A stretch of 9,212 nucleotides of DNA from Roseburia sp. CAG:303 (GTDB lineage: Bacteria; Bacillota; Clostridia; Lachnospirales; Lachnospiraceae), in NCBI GenBank assembly GCA_000437755.1, contig FR900148.1, positions 4,683-13,894 on the forward strand. The letters run 5' to 3'. Below are positions 1-6,334 of this stretch, piece by piece. The position numbers and the translations under genes are program-made. The number at the start of each line of letters is the position of its first letter. The first letter of the stretch is position 1. The notes below the pieces were generated by a model. It was given only the letters and a program-made list of their open reading frames with translations, made no database searches and was not told the DNA's origin.

Positions 1-313
1 TGAGTTCACATTTCGAAACATCTATATTCTGCTCGTTTTTCCGCTTGTTTTTTCCATAGATAATATCAATGGACAGTTCGTTTTTGACCAGTGCGTATTC
101 ATACTCCACGGATGTCATATAAAATACATAGTAAATAAGCCATACAAGCAGAAAAACACTGATAAGCCCATAATATGCCACACTTAAATATCCCAAAAAC
201 ACCACTGACAGATATACAATCAGTAACCCGAGGACAATCACACCGGTACGAATCAGCATCGTCTTTGCATCTGCTTTCTTCTTTACCAGTTTTTCCACAT
301 AATTATCATTCAT
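1..313 (-). CDS. Partial two-helix membrane protein of unknown function (possibly DUF6106-like), N-terminal 104 residues
   Basis: The reading frame is open from an ATG at 313 to the left edge, so the C-terminus is missing. An AGGAG at 321-325 sits 7 bases before the ATG and supports this start. The visible protein begins MNDNYVEKLVKKKADAK, then has two hydrophobic stretches at about residues 21-42 and 45-66 separated by a very short turn, which I read as a helical hairpin in the membrane. A polar part follows with the pattern VEYEYALVKNELSIDIIYGKNKRK. That pattern (paired Tyr/Glu, then a basic patch) resembles a family of uncharacterised Clostridia membrane proteins I associate with DUF6106, but this assignment is from memory and tentative. 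It starts 18 bases after the mrp stop codon, so it is probably translated from the same message. The function is unknown. Confidence 0.75.
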   Translation of the reverse strand, partial: MNDNYVEKLVKKKADAKTMLIRTGVIVLGLLIVYLSVVFLGYLSVAYYGLISVFLLVWLIYYVFYMTSVEYEYALVKNELSIDIIYGKNKRKNEQNIDVSKCEL

Positions 314-331
314 TTTTTATCTCCTGTCAGT

Positions 332-1165
332 TTATGCTTCCAGTTTTTTCACAATGTTTTCCAGCCAGTTCTTATCCAGTTCTTCTATTTTTCCCGCATC
401 GCAGAGTTTTGCAATCTCTGGATTCACAGGAATCTGGGCATATGCATCCAGTCCGTATTTTTCAGCTGTTTCAGCGACTTTGCTTTCGCCAAAGACTGCG
501 ATTCTCTTTCCGCAGTCAGGACATTCCAGATAGGACATATTTTCAACAATTCCTGCCACTTTCACATTCATGAGGTTCGCCATCCTGACAGCCTTCTCCA
601 CAATCATCTGAACCAGCTCCTGCGGAGATGTTACAATGACGATGCTGTCCACCGGAAGGGACTGGTATACGGTAAGCGGTACATCACCTGTTCCCGGCGG
701 CATATCTACGAACATATAGTCCACCTCGCCCCAGTATACTTCTGACCAGAACTGTTTTACCATATTGCCGATAACCGGTCCTCTCCATACAACCGGATCC
801 GTATCATGCTCCAAAATCAGATTTGTTGACATAATCTCAATTCCTTTTTCTGAAATAACCGGCTTTAATCCTTCTTCTGCGGATTCCGGTCTTGTCTTAA
901 TTCCAAATGCTCTTGGAATAGACGGTCCTGTAATATCTGCATCGAGAATTGCCGTTTTGTATCCTTTCTTTGCCATTTCCACTGCCAGCATGGAGGTAAC
1001 AAGGGACTTTCCTACTCCGCCTTTTCCACTGACAACACCTATTACTTTCTTTATATTACTATACTTATTCATTGGTTCTGAAAAATCCGGTTTTCCTCCG
1101 TTATTGCTCGGACATCCTTCACATGATTCTTTTGAACAAGCTGTATTATTACATTCTTTTGCCAT
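332..1165 (-). CDS. mrp: Mrp/NBP35-family P-loop ATPase, iron-sulfur cluster carrier
   Basis: This is a cytoplasmic ATPase of the Mrp/ApbC/NBP35 group, which binds a [4Fe-4S] cluster at a dimer interface and hands it to apo-proteins. The 277-residue protein has a deviant Walker A motif GKGGVGKS at residues 47-54, the second family motif DADITGPSIP at 75-84, DMPPGTGD at 154-161, and the cluster-ligating CPDC pair (Cys215 and Cys218) inside ENMSYLECPDCGK. The N-terminus carries four more cysteines (5, 10, 15, 18), an extension seen in many clostridial Mrp proteins and reminiscent of the extra N-terminal cluster of eukaryotic NBP35. The start is fixed by an AGGAGGA at 1171-1177, 5 bases before the ATG. 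It lies downstream of groEL but is separated from it by an intrinsic terminator, so it probably has its own promoter and is co-transcribed with the partial membrane protein after it. Confidence 0.95.
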   Translation of the reverse strand: MAKECNNTACSKESCEGCPSNNGGKPDFSEPMNKYSNIKKVIGVVSGKGGVGKSLVTSMLAVEMAKKGYKTAILDADITGPSIPRAFGIKTRPESAEEGLKPVISEKGIEIMSTNLILEHDTDPVVWRGPVIGNMVKQFWSEVYWGEVDYMFVDMPPGTGDVPLTVYQSLPVDSIVIVTSPQELVQMIVEKAVRMANLMNVKVAGIVENMSYLECPDCGKRIAVFGESKVAETAEKYGLDAYAQIPVNPEIAKLCDAGKIEELDKNWLENIVKKLEA

Positions 1166-1224
1166 TTCTATCCTCCTGATATTTGTTTTTTTAAACTGCT
1201 ATTTACGAATTATTCCGCAATCCT

Positions 1225-1233
1225 ATGATAGCA
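1225..1233 (-). promoter_or_regulatory. Candidate extended -10 promoter for mrp
   Basis: In the 144-base gap between groEL and mrp the minus strand reads TGCTATCAT, an extended -10 (TG-n-TATCAT). No good -35 hexamer lies 17 bases upstream. It would start transcription about 50 bases before the mrp ATG. The call is weak and rests on this motif and on the terminator just upstream. Confidence 0.25.
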
Positions 1234-1262
1234 CATTCTGCAAGAAAATAATATTAATTTTT

Positions 1263-1294
1263 AAAAAAAATACCCGGTGCATAACACCGGGTAT
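1263..1294 (-). terminator. Intrinsic terminator of the groES-groEL operon
   Basis: A perfect stem pairs 1270-1279 with 1285-1294 (arm ATACCCGGTG read on the minus strand), with a 5-base loop. On the minus strand it is followed directly by a run of eight T (the A run at 1263-1270). It begins 15 bases after the groEL stop codon, in the normal position for a rho-independent terminator. Confidence 0.92.
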
Positions 1295-1309
1295 CTTAAA
1301 TAACAGATT

Positions 1310-2932
1310 TTACATCATTCCCATGCCAGGATTTCCTGCCGGCATTGCCGGTGCATCTTCTTTAATTGTTGCAACAACGGATTCTGTTGTCAATAATGTA
1401 GATGCAACACTTGTTGCATTCTGAAGTGCGCTTCTTGTAACCTTAGCCGGGTCAAGAATACCTGCATCGACCATGGATACATATTCTTCTTTATAAGCAT
1501 CAAATCCTGTTCCTACTTCGGACTCCCTTACCTTATTTACAATAACAGAGCCTTCCAGACCTGCATTCTGTGCGATTGCGTATAATGGAGCTTCCAGTGC
1601 TTTCAGAATTACATTTGCACCTGTCTTTTCATCACCTTCCAGTGTGTTGACAAGTTTTGCAACTTCCTTGGATGCATGGATATATGCAGAACCGCCGCCT
1701 GCGATAATACCTTCTTCTACTGCTGCTCTTGTTGCATTTAAAGCATCTTCCATACGAAGTTTCTTTTCCTTCATTTCAGTCTCTGTTGCAGCACCGACAC
1801 GGATAACTGCTACACCACCTGCAAGTTTTGCAAGTCTTTCCTGAAGTTTCTCTTTATCAAAATCAGAAGTTGTTTCTGCAAGCTGAGCCTTAATCTGGGA
1901 AACTCTTGCTGCGATTTCATTCTTATCGCCGCATCCATCTACAATAATTGTATTTTCCTTCTGGACTTTTACAGATTTTGCACGTCCGAGCTGTTCCATT
2001 GTTGTGTCTTTTAATTCAAGACCAAGTTCTTCTGAAATAACCTGACCGCCGGTAAGAATTGCAATGTCTTTTAACATTTCTTTTCTTCTGTCGCCATATC
2101 CCGGAGCCTTCACTGCTACAACATTGAATGTTCCTCTTAATTTGTTTACAATAAGAGTTGTTAATGCTTCACCTTCGATATCTTCTGCAATGATTAATAA
2201 TCTTGCACCTGACTGTACAATCTGCTCTAATACTGGAAGAATCTCCTGGATATTGGAAATCTTCTTATCCGTAATCAGGATATATGGATCATCCAGCACG
2301 GCTTCCATCTTATCCATATCAGTTGCCATATATGCGGAGATATATCCTCTGTCAAACTGCATACCTTCTACCAGGTCCAGCTCTGTCTGCATGGTCTTGG
2401 ATTCCTCAATTGTGATAACACCATCGTTGGAAACCTTTTCCATTGCATCTGCAACCATATTTCCAACGGTTTCATCACCGGCTGAAATAGCTGCAACTTT
2501 TGCAATCTGTTCTTTTCCGTTTACTTTTGAACTCATGCTCTTAATTGCTTCTACTGCTGTATCCGTAGCCTTCTGCATACCTTTTCTTAATACAATCGGA
2601 TTTGCACCAGCAGCCAGATTCTTCATTCCTTCATTCACCATTGCCTGTGCAAGAACGGTAGCTGTTGTTGTACCATCACCGGCAACATCATTTGTCTTTG
2701 TAGCTACTTCTTTTACAAGCTGTGCACCCATGTTTTCAAACGCATCTTCCAGTTCGATCTCTTTTGCAATGGAAACACCGTCGTTTGTGATAAGAGGTGC
2801 ACCATAAGATTTGTCTAATACAACATTTCTTCCCTTTGGTCCTAATGTTACCTTAACGGTATTTGCTAATTTATCTACACCTGTTTCTAAAGCTTTTCTT
2901 GCTTCTGCACCATATTTAATTTCCTTTGCCAT
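1310..2932 (-). CDS. groL: Chaperonin GroEL (Hsp60)
   Basis: This is the 60-kDa chaperonin subunit, which forms double heptameric rings in the cytoplasm and folds proteins in an ATP-driven cycle with GroES. The 540-residue length is typical. Visible signatures are TLGPKGRNVVLDKSYGAP at residues 29-46, the nucleotide-binding GDGTTTATVLAQ at 85-96 (Asp86 corresponds to Asp87 of E. coli GroEL), and the family signature AATETEMKEKKLRMEDALNA followed by AVEEGIIAGGG, which carries the conserved catalytic aspartate. The C-terminus ends in a short Gly/Met tail, GNPGMGMM, as usual. An AGGAGG at 2941-2946 lies 8 bases before the ATG. It is the second gene of the groES-groEL operon, 41 bases after groES, under the CIRCE-bearing promoter. 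Nothing in the protein looks damaged. Confidence 0.99.
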   Translation of the reverse strand: MAKEIKYGAEARKALETGVDKLANTVKVTLGPKGRNVVLDKSYGAPLITNDGVSIAKEIELEDAFENMGAQLVKEVATKTNDVAGDGTTTATVLAQAMVNEGMKNLAAGANPIVLRKGMQKATDTAVEAIKSMSSKVNGKEQIAKVAAISAGDETVGNMVADAMEKVSNDGVITIEESKTMQTELDLVEGMQFDRGYISAYMATDMDKMEAVLDDPYILITDKKISNIQEILPVLEQIVQSGARLLIIAEDIEGEALTTLIVNKLRGTFNVVAVKAPGYGDRRKEMLKDIAILTGGQVISEELGLELKDTTMEQLGRAKSVKVQKENTIIVDGCGDKNEIAARVSQIKAQLAETTSDFDKEKLQERLAKLAGGVAVIRVGAATETEMKEKKLRMEDALNATRAAVEEGIIAGGGSAYIHASKEVAKLVNTLEGDEKTGANVILKALEAPLYAIAQNAGLEGSVIVNKVRESEVGTGFDAYKEEYVSMVDAGILDPAKVTRSALQNATSVASTLLTTESVVATIKEDAPAMPAGNPGMGMM

Positions 2933-2973
2933 GTCAAATGCCTCCTAAATATTCTATCTTTTCTCTTACTATT

Positions 2974-3234
2974 CTACTTTAAAACTGCAAGAACATCTTC
3001 TTCTTTTACAATGATATATTCTTCTTCGTCAACCTTTACGGTATTTCCTGCATATTTTGAATAAATAACAGTATCGCCTTCTTTTAATTCAGCCTTTACA
3101 TCCGGTCCGGCCGCAACAATTTCAGCTTCCTGTGGTTTTTCCTTTGACTGTCCCGGTAATACAATACCTGACTTTGTAGTTTCTTCTGCAACAACCTGTT
3201 TTAATACTAATCTGTCACCTAATGGTAATAACAT
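2974..3234 (-). CDS. groES: Co-chaperonin GroES (Hsp10), short form
   Basis: GroES forms a heptameric lid that closes the GroEL chamber. The sequence opens with PLGDRLVLKQ, followed by the mobile loop at about residues 17-31 containing the GroEL-contacting Ile24-Val25-Leu26, and ends with the conserved SKYAGNTVKVDEEEYIIVKEEDVLAVL. At 86 residues it is about eight shorter than the roughly 94-residue form common in Firmicutes. The missing part falls after VAAGPDV, where most homologues have a longer Gly-rich segment before the next strand, and all core motifs are intact. The start is supported by AGGAGG at 3243-3248, 8 bases before the ATG. It is the first gene of the operon with groEL. Confidence 0.98.
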   Translation of the reverse strand: MLLPLGDRLVLKQVVAEETTKSGIVLPGQSKEKPQEAEIVAAGPDVKAELKEGDTVIYSKYAGNTVKVDEEEYIIVKEEDVLAVLK

Positions 3235-3272
3235 CTCTATTTCCTCCTGTCTTGTCTATGCTGTTTTTATTG

Positions 3273-3299
3273 TTAGCACTCGATGATTTTGAGTGCTAC
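3273..3299 (-). promoter_or_regulatory. CIRCE operator (HrcA binding site)
   Basis: The sequence TTAGCACTC, nine bases, then GAGTGCTAC matches the CIRCE consensus TTAGCACTC-N9-GAGTGCTAA at 17 of 18 arm positions; only the last base of the right arm differs. It lies in the 5' untranslated region of groES, roughly +11 to +37 from the predicted transcription start. This is the standard place for HrcA repression of groESL and predicts heat-shock induction. hrcA itself is not in the window. Confidence 0.96.
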
Positions 3300-3315
3300 T
3301 CACTTACTGATTTGT

Positions 3316-3344
3316 ATTGTAATGCCATATTATGGTTTTTTCAA
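3316..3344 (-). promoter_or_regulatory. Sigma-A-type promoter of groES-groEL
   Basis: On the minus strand a -35 TTGAAA (3339-3344) and a -10 TACAAT (3316-3321) are separated by exactly 17 bases. Transcription would start near 3309, just before the CIRCE element, leaving a leader of about 75 bases. The region upstream on this strand (about 3361-3425) is dominated by A tracts and may act as an UP element. Confidence 0.8.
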
Positions 3345-3425
3345 TAGTACTAAAGTACCATTTTTATTTATTTTATTTATTTCCTTTTTTGTTTATACTT
3401 TTTTTTGAAAATAGTTCTTTTCTTT

Positions 3426-3456
3426 TTGTCCGGATTGTATTAAAATAGAGTTATAT
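3426..3456 (+). promoter_or_regulatory. Probable promoter region of the small acidic protein gene
   Basis: The plus strand has TTGTCC at 3426-3431 and A/T-rich -10-like hexamers TAAAAT (3441-3446) and TTATAT (3451-3456), but none has ideal spacing to a good -35. A promoter must lie in this divergent gap, because the gene's only upstream neighbour points the other way. The exact boxes are uncertain. Confidence 0.3.
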
Positions 3457-3479
3457 TATATTATTGAAAGGGGAACATT

Positions 3480-3821
3480 ATGGCAAGTAAATTTACTAAA
3501 TTCTTATCTTTTACAGCCGTTCTTAGTGCTGCTGCAGCTGCAGGTTATGTTCTTTATAAGAAACATGCGGATAACAAAGATCTCATCGATGATTTTGATG
3601 ATGATTTCGATGACTTTGATGATGATTTTGATGACTTGGATTCGGAAGACAGAGGTTATACTTCCATTCATCCGGAAGAGCTTTCCGATGATGCGGAAGA
3701 GGACGAACCGGAATCCAGTTTATCCGACACTCTGACAGAAGATGAAAAAGAAGCCCTTTCTGATACAGAGACATTTTCTGCAAAAGAGGAAAAAGAAAAG
3801 AACACAGAAGAAGAGGAATAA
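3480..3821 (+). CDS. Small membrane-anchored, highly acidic protein of unknown function
   Basis: I do not recognise this 113-residue protein. It begins MASKFTKFLSFTAVLSAAAAAGYVLYKK: two lysines, a hydrophobic Ala-rich stretch at about residues 8-26, then a Lys-Lys-His cluster. This fits a single N-terminal membrane anchor and has no lipobox cysteine. From residue 31 on it is almost all Asp, Glu and Ser, starting with an Asp/Phe repeat (residues 37-54, pattern DDF-DDDF-DDF-DDDF-DDL) and ending in EEEE. Such a tail is expected to be disordered and strongly negative. A GAAAGGGG at 3466-3473, 6 bases before the ATG, is a good ribosome binding site, and a strong terminator follows at once, so it appears to be a genuine single-gene unit. 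It is divergent from groES and convergent with the DUF2225 gene. Confidence 0.85.
   Translation: MASKFTKFLSFTAVLSAAAAAGYVLYKKHADNKDLIDDFDDDFDDFDDDFDDLDSEDRGYTSIHPEELSDDAEEDEPESSLSDTLTEDEKEALSDTETFSAKEEKEKNTEEEE
3597..3638 (+). repeat. Two-copy 21-bp tandem repeat coding for DDDFDDF/L
   Basis: Units 3597-3617 and 3618-3638 agree at 19 of 21 bases and encode DDDFDDF and DDDFDDL. A shorter related stretch (DDF) precedes them at 3588-3596. The repeat lies inside the acidic protein gene and is the sort of array that can change length by slippage. Confidence 0.8.
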
Positions 3822-3860
3822 AAAATGCCGCATATGCGGCATTTTTTATTCCTCTTCTTC
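3807..3860. terminator. Bidirectional intrinsic terminator within a perfect 54-bp palindrome
   Basis: Bases 3807-3833 are the exact reverse complement of 3834-3860. The GC-rich core is at 3827-3840 (TGCCGC pairs with GCGGCA around an ATAT loop), flanked by six A on the left (3820-3825) and six T on the right (3842-3847), so it can terminate transcripts coming from either side. The outer parts of the arms contain the last four Glu codons and TAA stop of both convergent genes. Confidence 0.93.
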
Positions 3861-4580
3861 CATATTATTAATATAATCCCTTAATTCCCTTGCACGTTCT
3901 TTTACCCTTGACGGAGCATTCTGTGCAACAATAATATTAGATACCAGTTTTTTCGCATCTCCCGGTTCATTACATTCTATCGACAGTTCCGCAAGAAGGA
4001 AATCATAGGTCCATTCGTCCATTCCGACAATCGGGAACATCTCGTTCATTCTCGCCGAGTTAAACCCTTCCCTTGCCTTCTTTATATATGCAATCTCACT
4101 GCCGTATAATTCACGTTTTTTCTTCTCGTCTGCTGCAACGAGTTCATGTCTCTTTCCCCTGTACAACCATGCTATCTTAAGACATAAATATGCCATCTCG
4201 CTCGTCCTGCCATGCTTTACTGCTACATTTGCCAGTGCCATTTTATACCGCAACAAAGCTTCATCATAAGTATATCGTTGCTCAGCATGCTTCATTCCTT
4301 TAAAATTCGGTGTAATTTCTTTACGAATCATCTTAATCTGTGCATCCGATAATTTATCAAAATCTTTTGACAATGCGGCATATCCGCATTTCTCGCAGGC
4401 TACACACTCATATTTTATAATATCTATGGACTGGTAAACAGGCCGCATATCCGGGTCTGTCCGCAAAAGTTTTGGCATGGATGCTTTTACTTTCAATGCT
4501 TTAAACTCCGTGTTACATACCGGACAGGTATATGTCTTTTCAAACAGATAGTCCGTTTCTTTTTTCTCAGGTATTGCCAT
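3846..4580 (-). CDS. DUF2225 family protein, cysteine-rich putative zinc-binding and helical-repeat protein
   Basis: The 244-residue cytoplasmic protein matches the uncharacterised DUF2225 family. The N-terminal part has cysteine motifs CPVC (Cys19, Cys22) and CVACEKC (Cys59, Cys62, Cys65) followed by GY, which would suit a bound zinc ion or a rubredoxin-like fold. From about residue 100 it is mostly helical with TPR-like spacing (YDEALLRYKMALANVAVKHG, then AYLCLKIAWLYR), suggesting a protein-interaction surface; this part is inference. The start at 4580 has GAGG at 4583-4586. It follows glnS by only 15 bases and is probably translated from the same transcript, which ends at the palindromic terminator. 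It ends in MEEEE, encoded by the same bases as the end of the convergent acidic protein. No specific function is known to me. Confidence 0.9.
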   Translation of the reverse strand: MAIPEKKETDYLFEKTYTCPVCNTEFKALKVKASMPKLLRTDPDMRPVYQSIDIIKYECVACEKCGYAALSKDFDKLSDAQIKMIRKEITPNFKGMKHAEQRYTYDEALLRYKMALANVAVKHGRTSEMAYLCLKIAWLYRGKRHELVAADEKKKRELYGSEIAYIKKAREGFNSARMNEMFPIVGMDEWTYDFLLAELSIECNEPGDAKKLVSNIIVAQNAPSRVKERARELRDYINNMEEEE

Positions 4581-4595
4581 TTCCTCGCCTCATCT

Positions 4596-6248
4596 TTATT
4601 TTAATTTAAATGAACTCTTTAAAGATACAATTCGGTTAAAGACCGGATGTTCTTTGGAAGAATCCTTTGCATCCACGCAGAAATAGCCGTTTCTTACAAA
4701 CTGGAAGCTGTCATATGCCTGTGCATCCTGTACGGATGGCTCGATATAACATTTTTCCAATACCGTGAGTGAATTTGGATTCAGATTCAGACTTCCGTCC
4801 TCATTTAACTTTCCTTTTTCCTCATCTACGATATTTTCGTACAGACGTACTTCTGCTTCGACTGTGTGTGCGGCACTTACCCAGTGTATGGTTCCTTTTA
4901 CTTTTCTTCCGGTAAATCCGCTGCCGCTTCTGGTTTCCGGATCATAAGTACAGTGAATCTCTGTCACATTTCCATTTTCATCTTTTACAAAGCTCTCACA
5001 TTTTACAAAATATGCATTCATAAGACGTACTTCGTTGCCTGGGAAAAGACGGAAATATTTCTTCGGAGGTTCTTCCATGAAGTCCTCTCTTTCAATGTAT
5101 AATTCCCTGCTAAATGGTACCTTCCTTGTACCAAGTTCTTCATTTTCCTGATTATTCATTACCTCAAAGTATTCCACCTGATCCTCCGGATAATTATCAA
5201 TAATCAGCTTAATCGGATCTAAAACAGCCATAACCCTGGAACGTTTCAGTTTCAAATCTTCTCTGATACAGTATTCGAGCATTGCATAATCCACAGAACT
5301 GTTGCTCTTTGAAACACCACATAACTCTACAAACATACGGATAGATTCTGGTGTAAATCCTCTTCTTCTGAGGGCGCTTAATGATACCAGTCTCGGATCA
5401 TCCCAGCCATCTACAATTCCATCTTCTACCAGTTTCTTGATATAACGCTTTCCGGTAATGACGTTTGTAAGATATAATTTTGCAAATTCAATCTGTTTTG
5501 GCGGCTGTGGATATTCCAGTTCCCGCACTACCCACTCATACAAAGGTCTGTGATCCTCAAATTCCAGCGTACAGATCGAATGTGTCACACCTTCAATCGC
5601 ATCTTCAATCGGATGTGCAAAGTCATACATCGGATAAATGCACCATTTATCCCCGGTATTATGATGATGCATATGTGCCACCCTGTAAATAACAGGATCT
5701 CTCATATTCATATTCGGGGAAGCCATATCAATACGGGCACGCAGAACTTTTGTTCCATCCTCATATTTTCCTTCTTTCATCTCTTCAAAAAGTTTCAGAT
5801 TTTCTTCCACACTTCTGTTTCTGTATGGACTTTCCTTTCCTGCCTCTGTCAACGTACCTCTGTATTCCCTGATTTCTTCTGCGGATAAATCACATACATA
5901 TGCTTTTCCTTTGCGAATCAGCTTCACCGCTGCCTCGTACATCTGATCGAAATAATTGGACGCAAAGAAGACTTCATCGCGGTAATCAGCTCCCAGCCAG
6001 TCCACATCCGCCCTGATTGATTCTACAAATTCTGTTTTTTCCTTTGTTGGATTTGTATCATCAAAACGCAGGTTAAAAGTTCCATTGTATTTTTTTGCCA
6101 GTCCGTAATTTAAGAGAATGGACTTTGCATGTCCGATATGGAGATATCCATTCGGTTCTGGCGGAAATCTCGTGGTAATATGGTCATACACACCATCCGC
6201 CAGGTCTTTCTCTATAATCTGCTCAATAAAGTTCTTTGATTCTTCCAT
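4596..6248 (-). CDS. glnS: Glutaminyl-tRNA synthetase
   Basis: This class I enzyme attaches glutamine to tRNA-Gln using ATP. The 550-residue protein has the GlnRS form of the HIGH motif, PPEPNGYLHIGH at residues 29-40, the RFDDTNP strand at 61-67, and the GlnRS-specific GWDDPRL with LRRRGFTPESIR at about 281-304. The catalytic domain takes up about the first 330 residues and the C-terminal beta-barrel anticodon-binding domains the rest (RKVPFSRELYIEREDF through SFQFVRNGYFCVD). The position of the KMSKS loop reads VITGKR (263-268) rather than the VMSKR of E. coli GlnRS; the lysine is kept. GGAGGT at 6254-6259 lies 5 bases before the ATG, with a promoter behind it. Most Firmicutes lack GlnRS and use the GatCAB amidation route, so its presence points to the clostridial lineages that have the gene. 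Confidence 0.97.
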   Translation of the reverse strand: MEESKNFIEQIIEKDLADGVYDHITTRFPPEPNGYLHIGHAKSILLNYGLAKKYNGTFNLRFDDTNPTKEKTEFVESIRADVDWLGADYRDEVFFASNYFDQMYEAAVKLIRKGKAYVCDLSAEEIREYRGTLTEAGKESPYRNRSVEENLKLFEEMKEGKYEDGTKVLRARIDMASPNMNMRDPVIYRVAHMHHHNTGDKWCIYPMYDFAHPIEDAIEGVTHSICTLEFEDHRPLYEWVVRELEYPQPPKQIEFAKLYLTNVITGKRYIKKLVEDGIVDGWDDPRLVSLSALRRRGFTPESIRMFVELCGVSKSNSSVDYAMLEYCIREDLKLKRSRVMAVLDPIKLIIDNYPEDQVEYFEVMNNQENEELGTRKVPFSRELYIEREDFMEEPPKKYFRLFPGNEVRLMNAYFVKCESFVKDENGNVTEIHCTYDPETRSGSGFTGRKVKGTIHWVSAAHTVEAEVRLYENIVDEEKGKLNEDGSLNLNPNSLTVLEKCYIEPSVQDAQAYDSFQFVRNGYFCVDAKDSSKEHPVFNRIVSLKSSFKLK

Positions 6249-6298
6249 CTGTTACCTCCAGCTCTATCCTTTATCGGATAAATTAAAATTACTTCTAT

Positions 6299-6326
6299 TT
6301 TATAACAAAACCTGCTATATTGTAAA
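6299..6326 (-). promoter_or_regulatory. Promoter of glnS
   Basis: On the minus strand a -35 TTTACA (6321-6326) and a -10 TATAAA (6299-6304) are 16 bases apart, and the -10 is preceded by TGT, giving an extended -10. Transcription would begin near 6292, about 44 bases before the start codon. Confidence 0.6.
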
Positions 6327-6334
6327 GCATTAAA

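Noticed and set aside
765..1424. Open plus-strand frame crossing mrp and the end of groEL
   Set aside because: It runs through the groEL terminator and through two confident genes in antisense, with no start signals.
2064..2807. Long open frame on the plus strand, antisense to groEL
   Set aside because: It lies wholly inside groEL, has no ribosome binding site, and its Ser/Ile/Ala-rich composition is the mirror of groEL codon use.
3325..3335. Short palindrome CCATATTATGG between the groES -35 and -10
   Set aside because: Arms of 5 bp in an A/T-rich spacer are expected by chance, and CIRCE already explains regulation.
3583..3783. Minus-strand frame rich in His, Asn and Gln inside the acidic protein gene
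   Set aside because: It is the complement of the GAT-rich Asp repeat. The plus-strand reading has the start signal, membrane anchor and terminator.
4866..5888. Several plus-strand open frames antisense to glnS
   Set aside because: They are short, have no ribosome binding sites and overlap a confident gene on the other strand.
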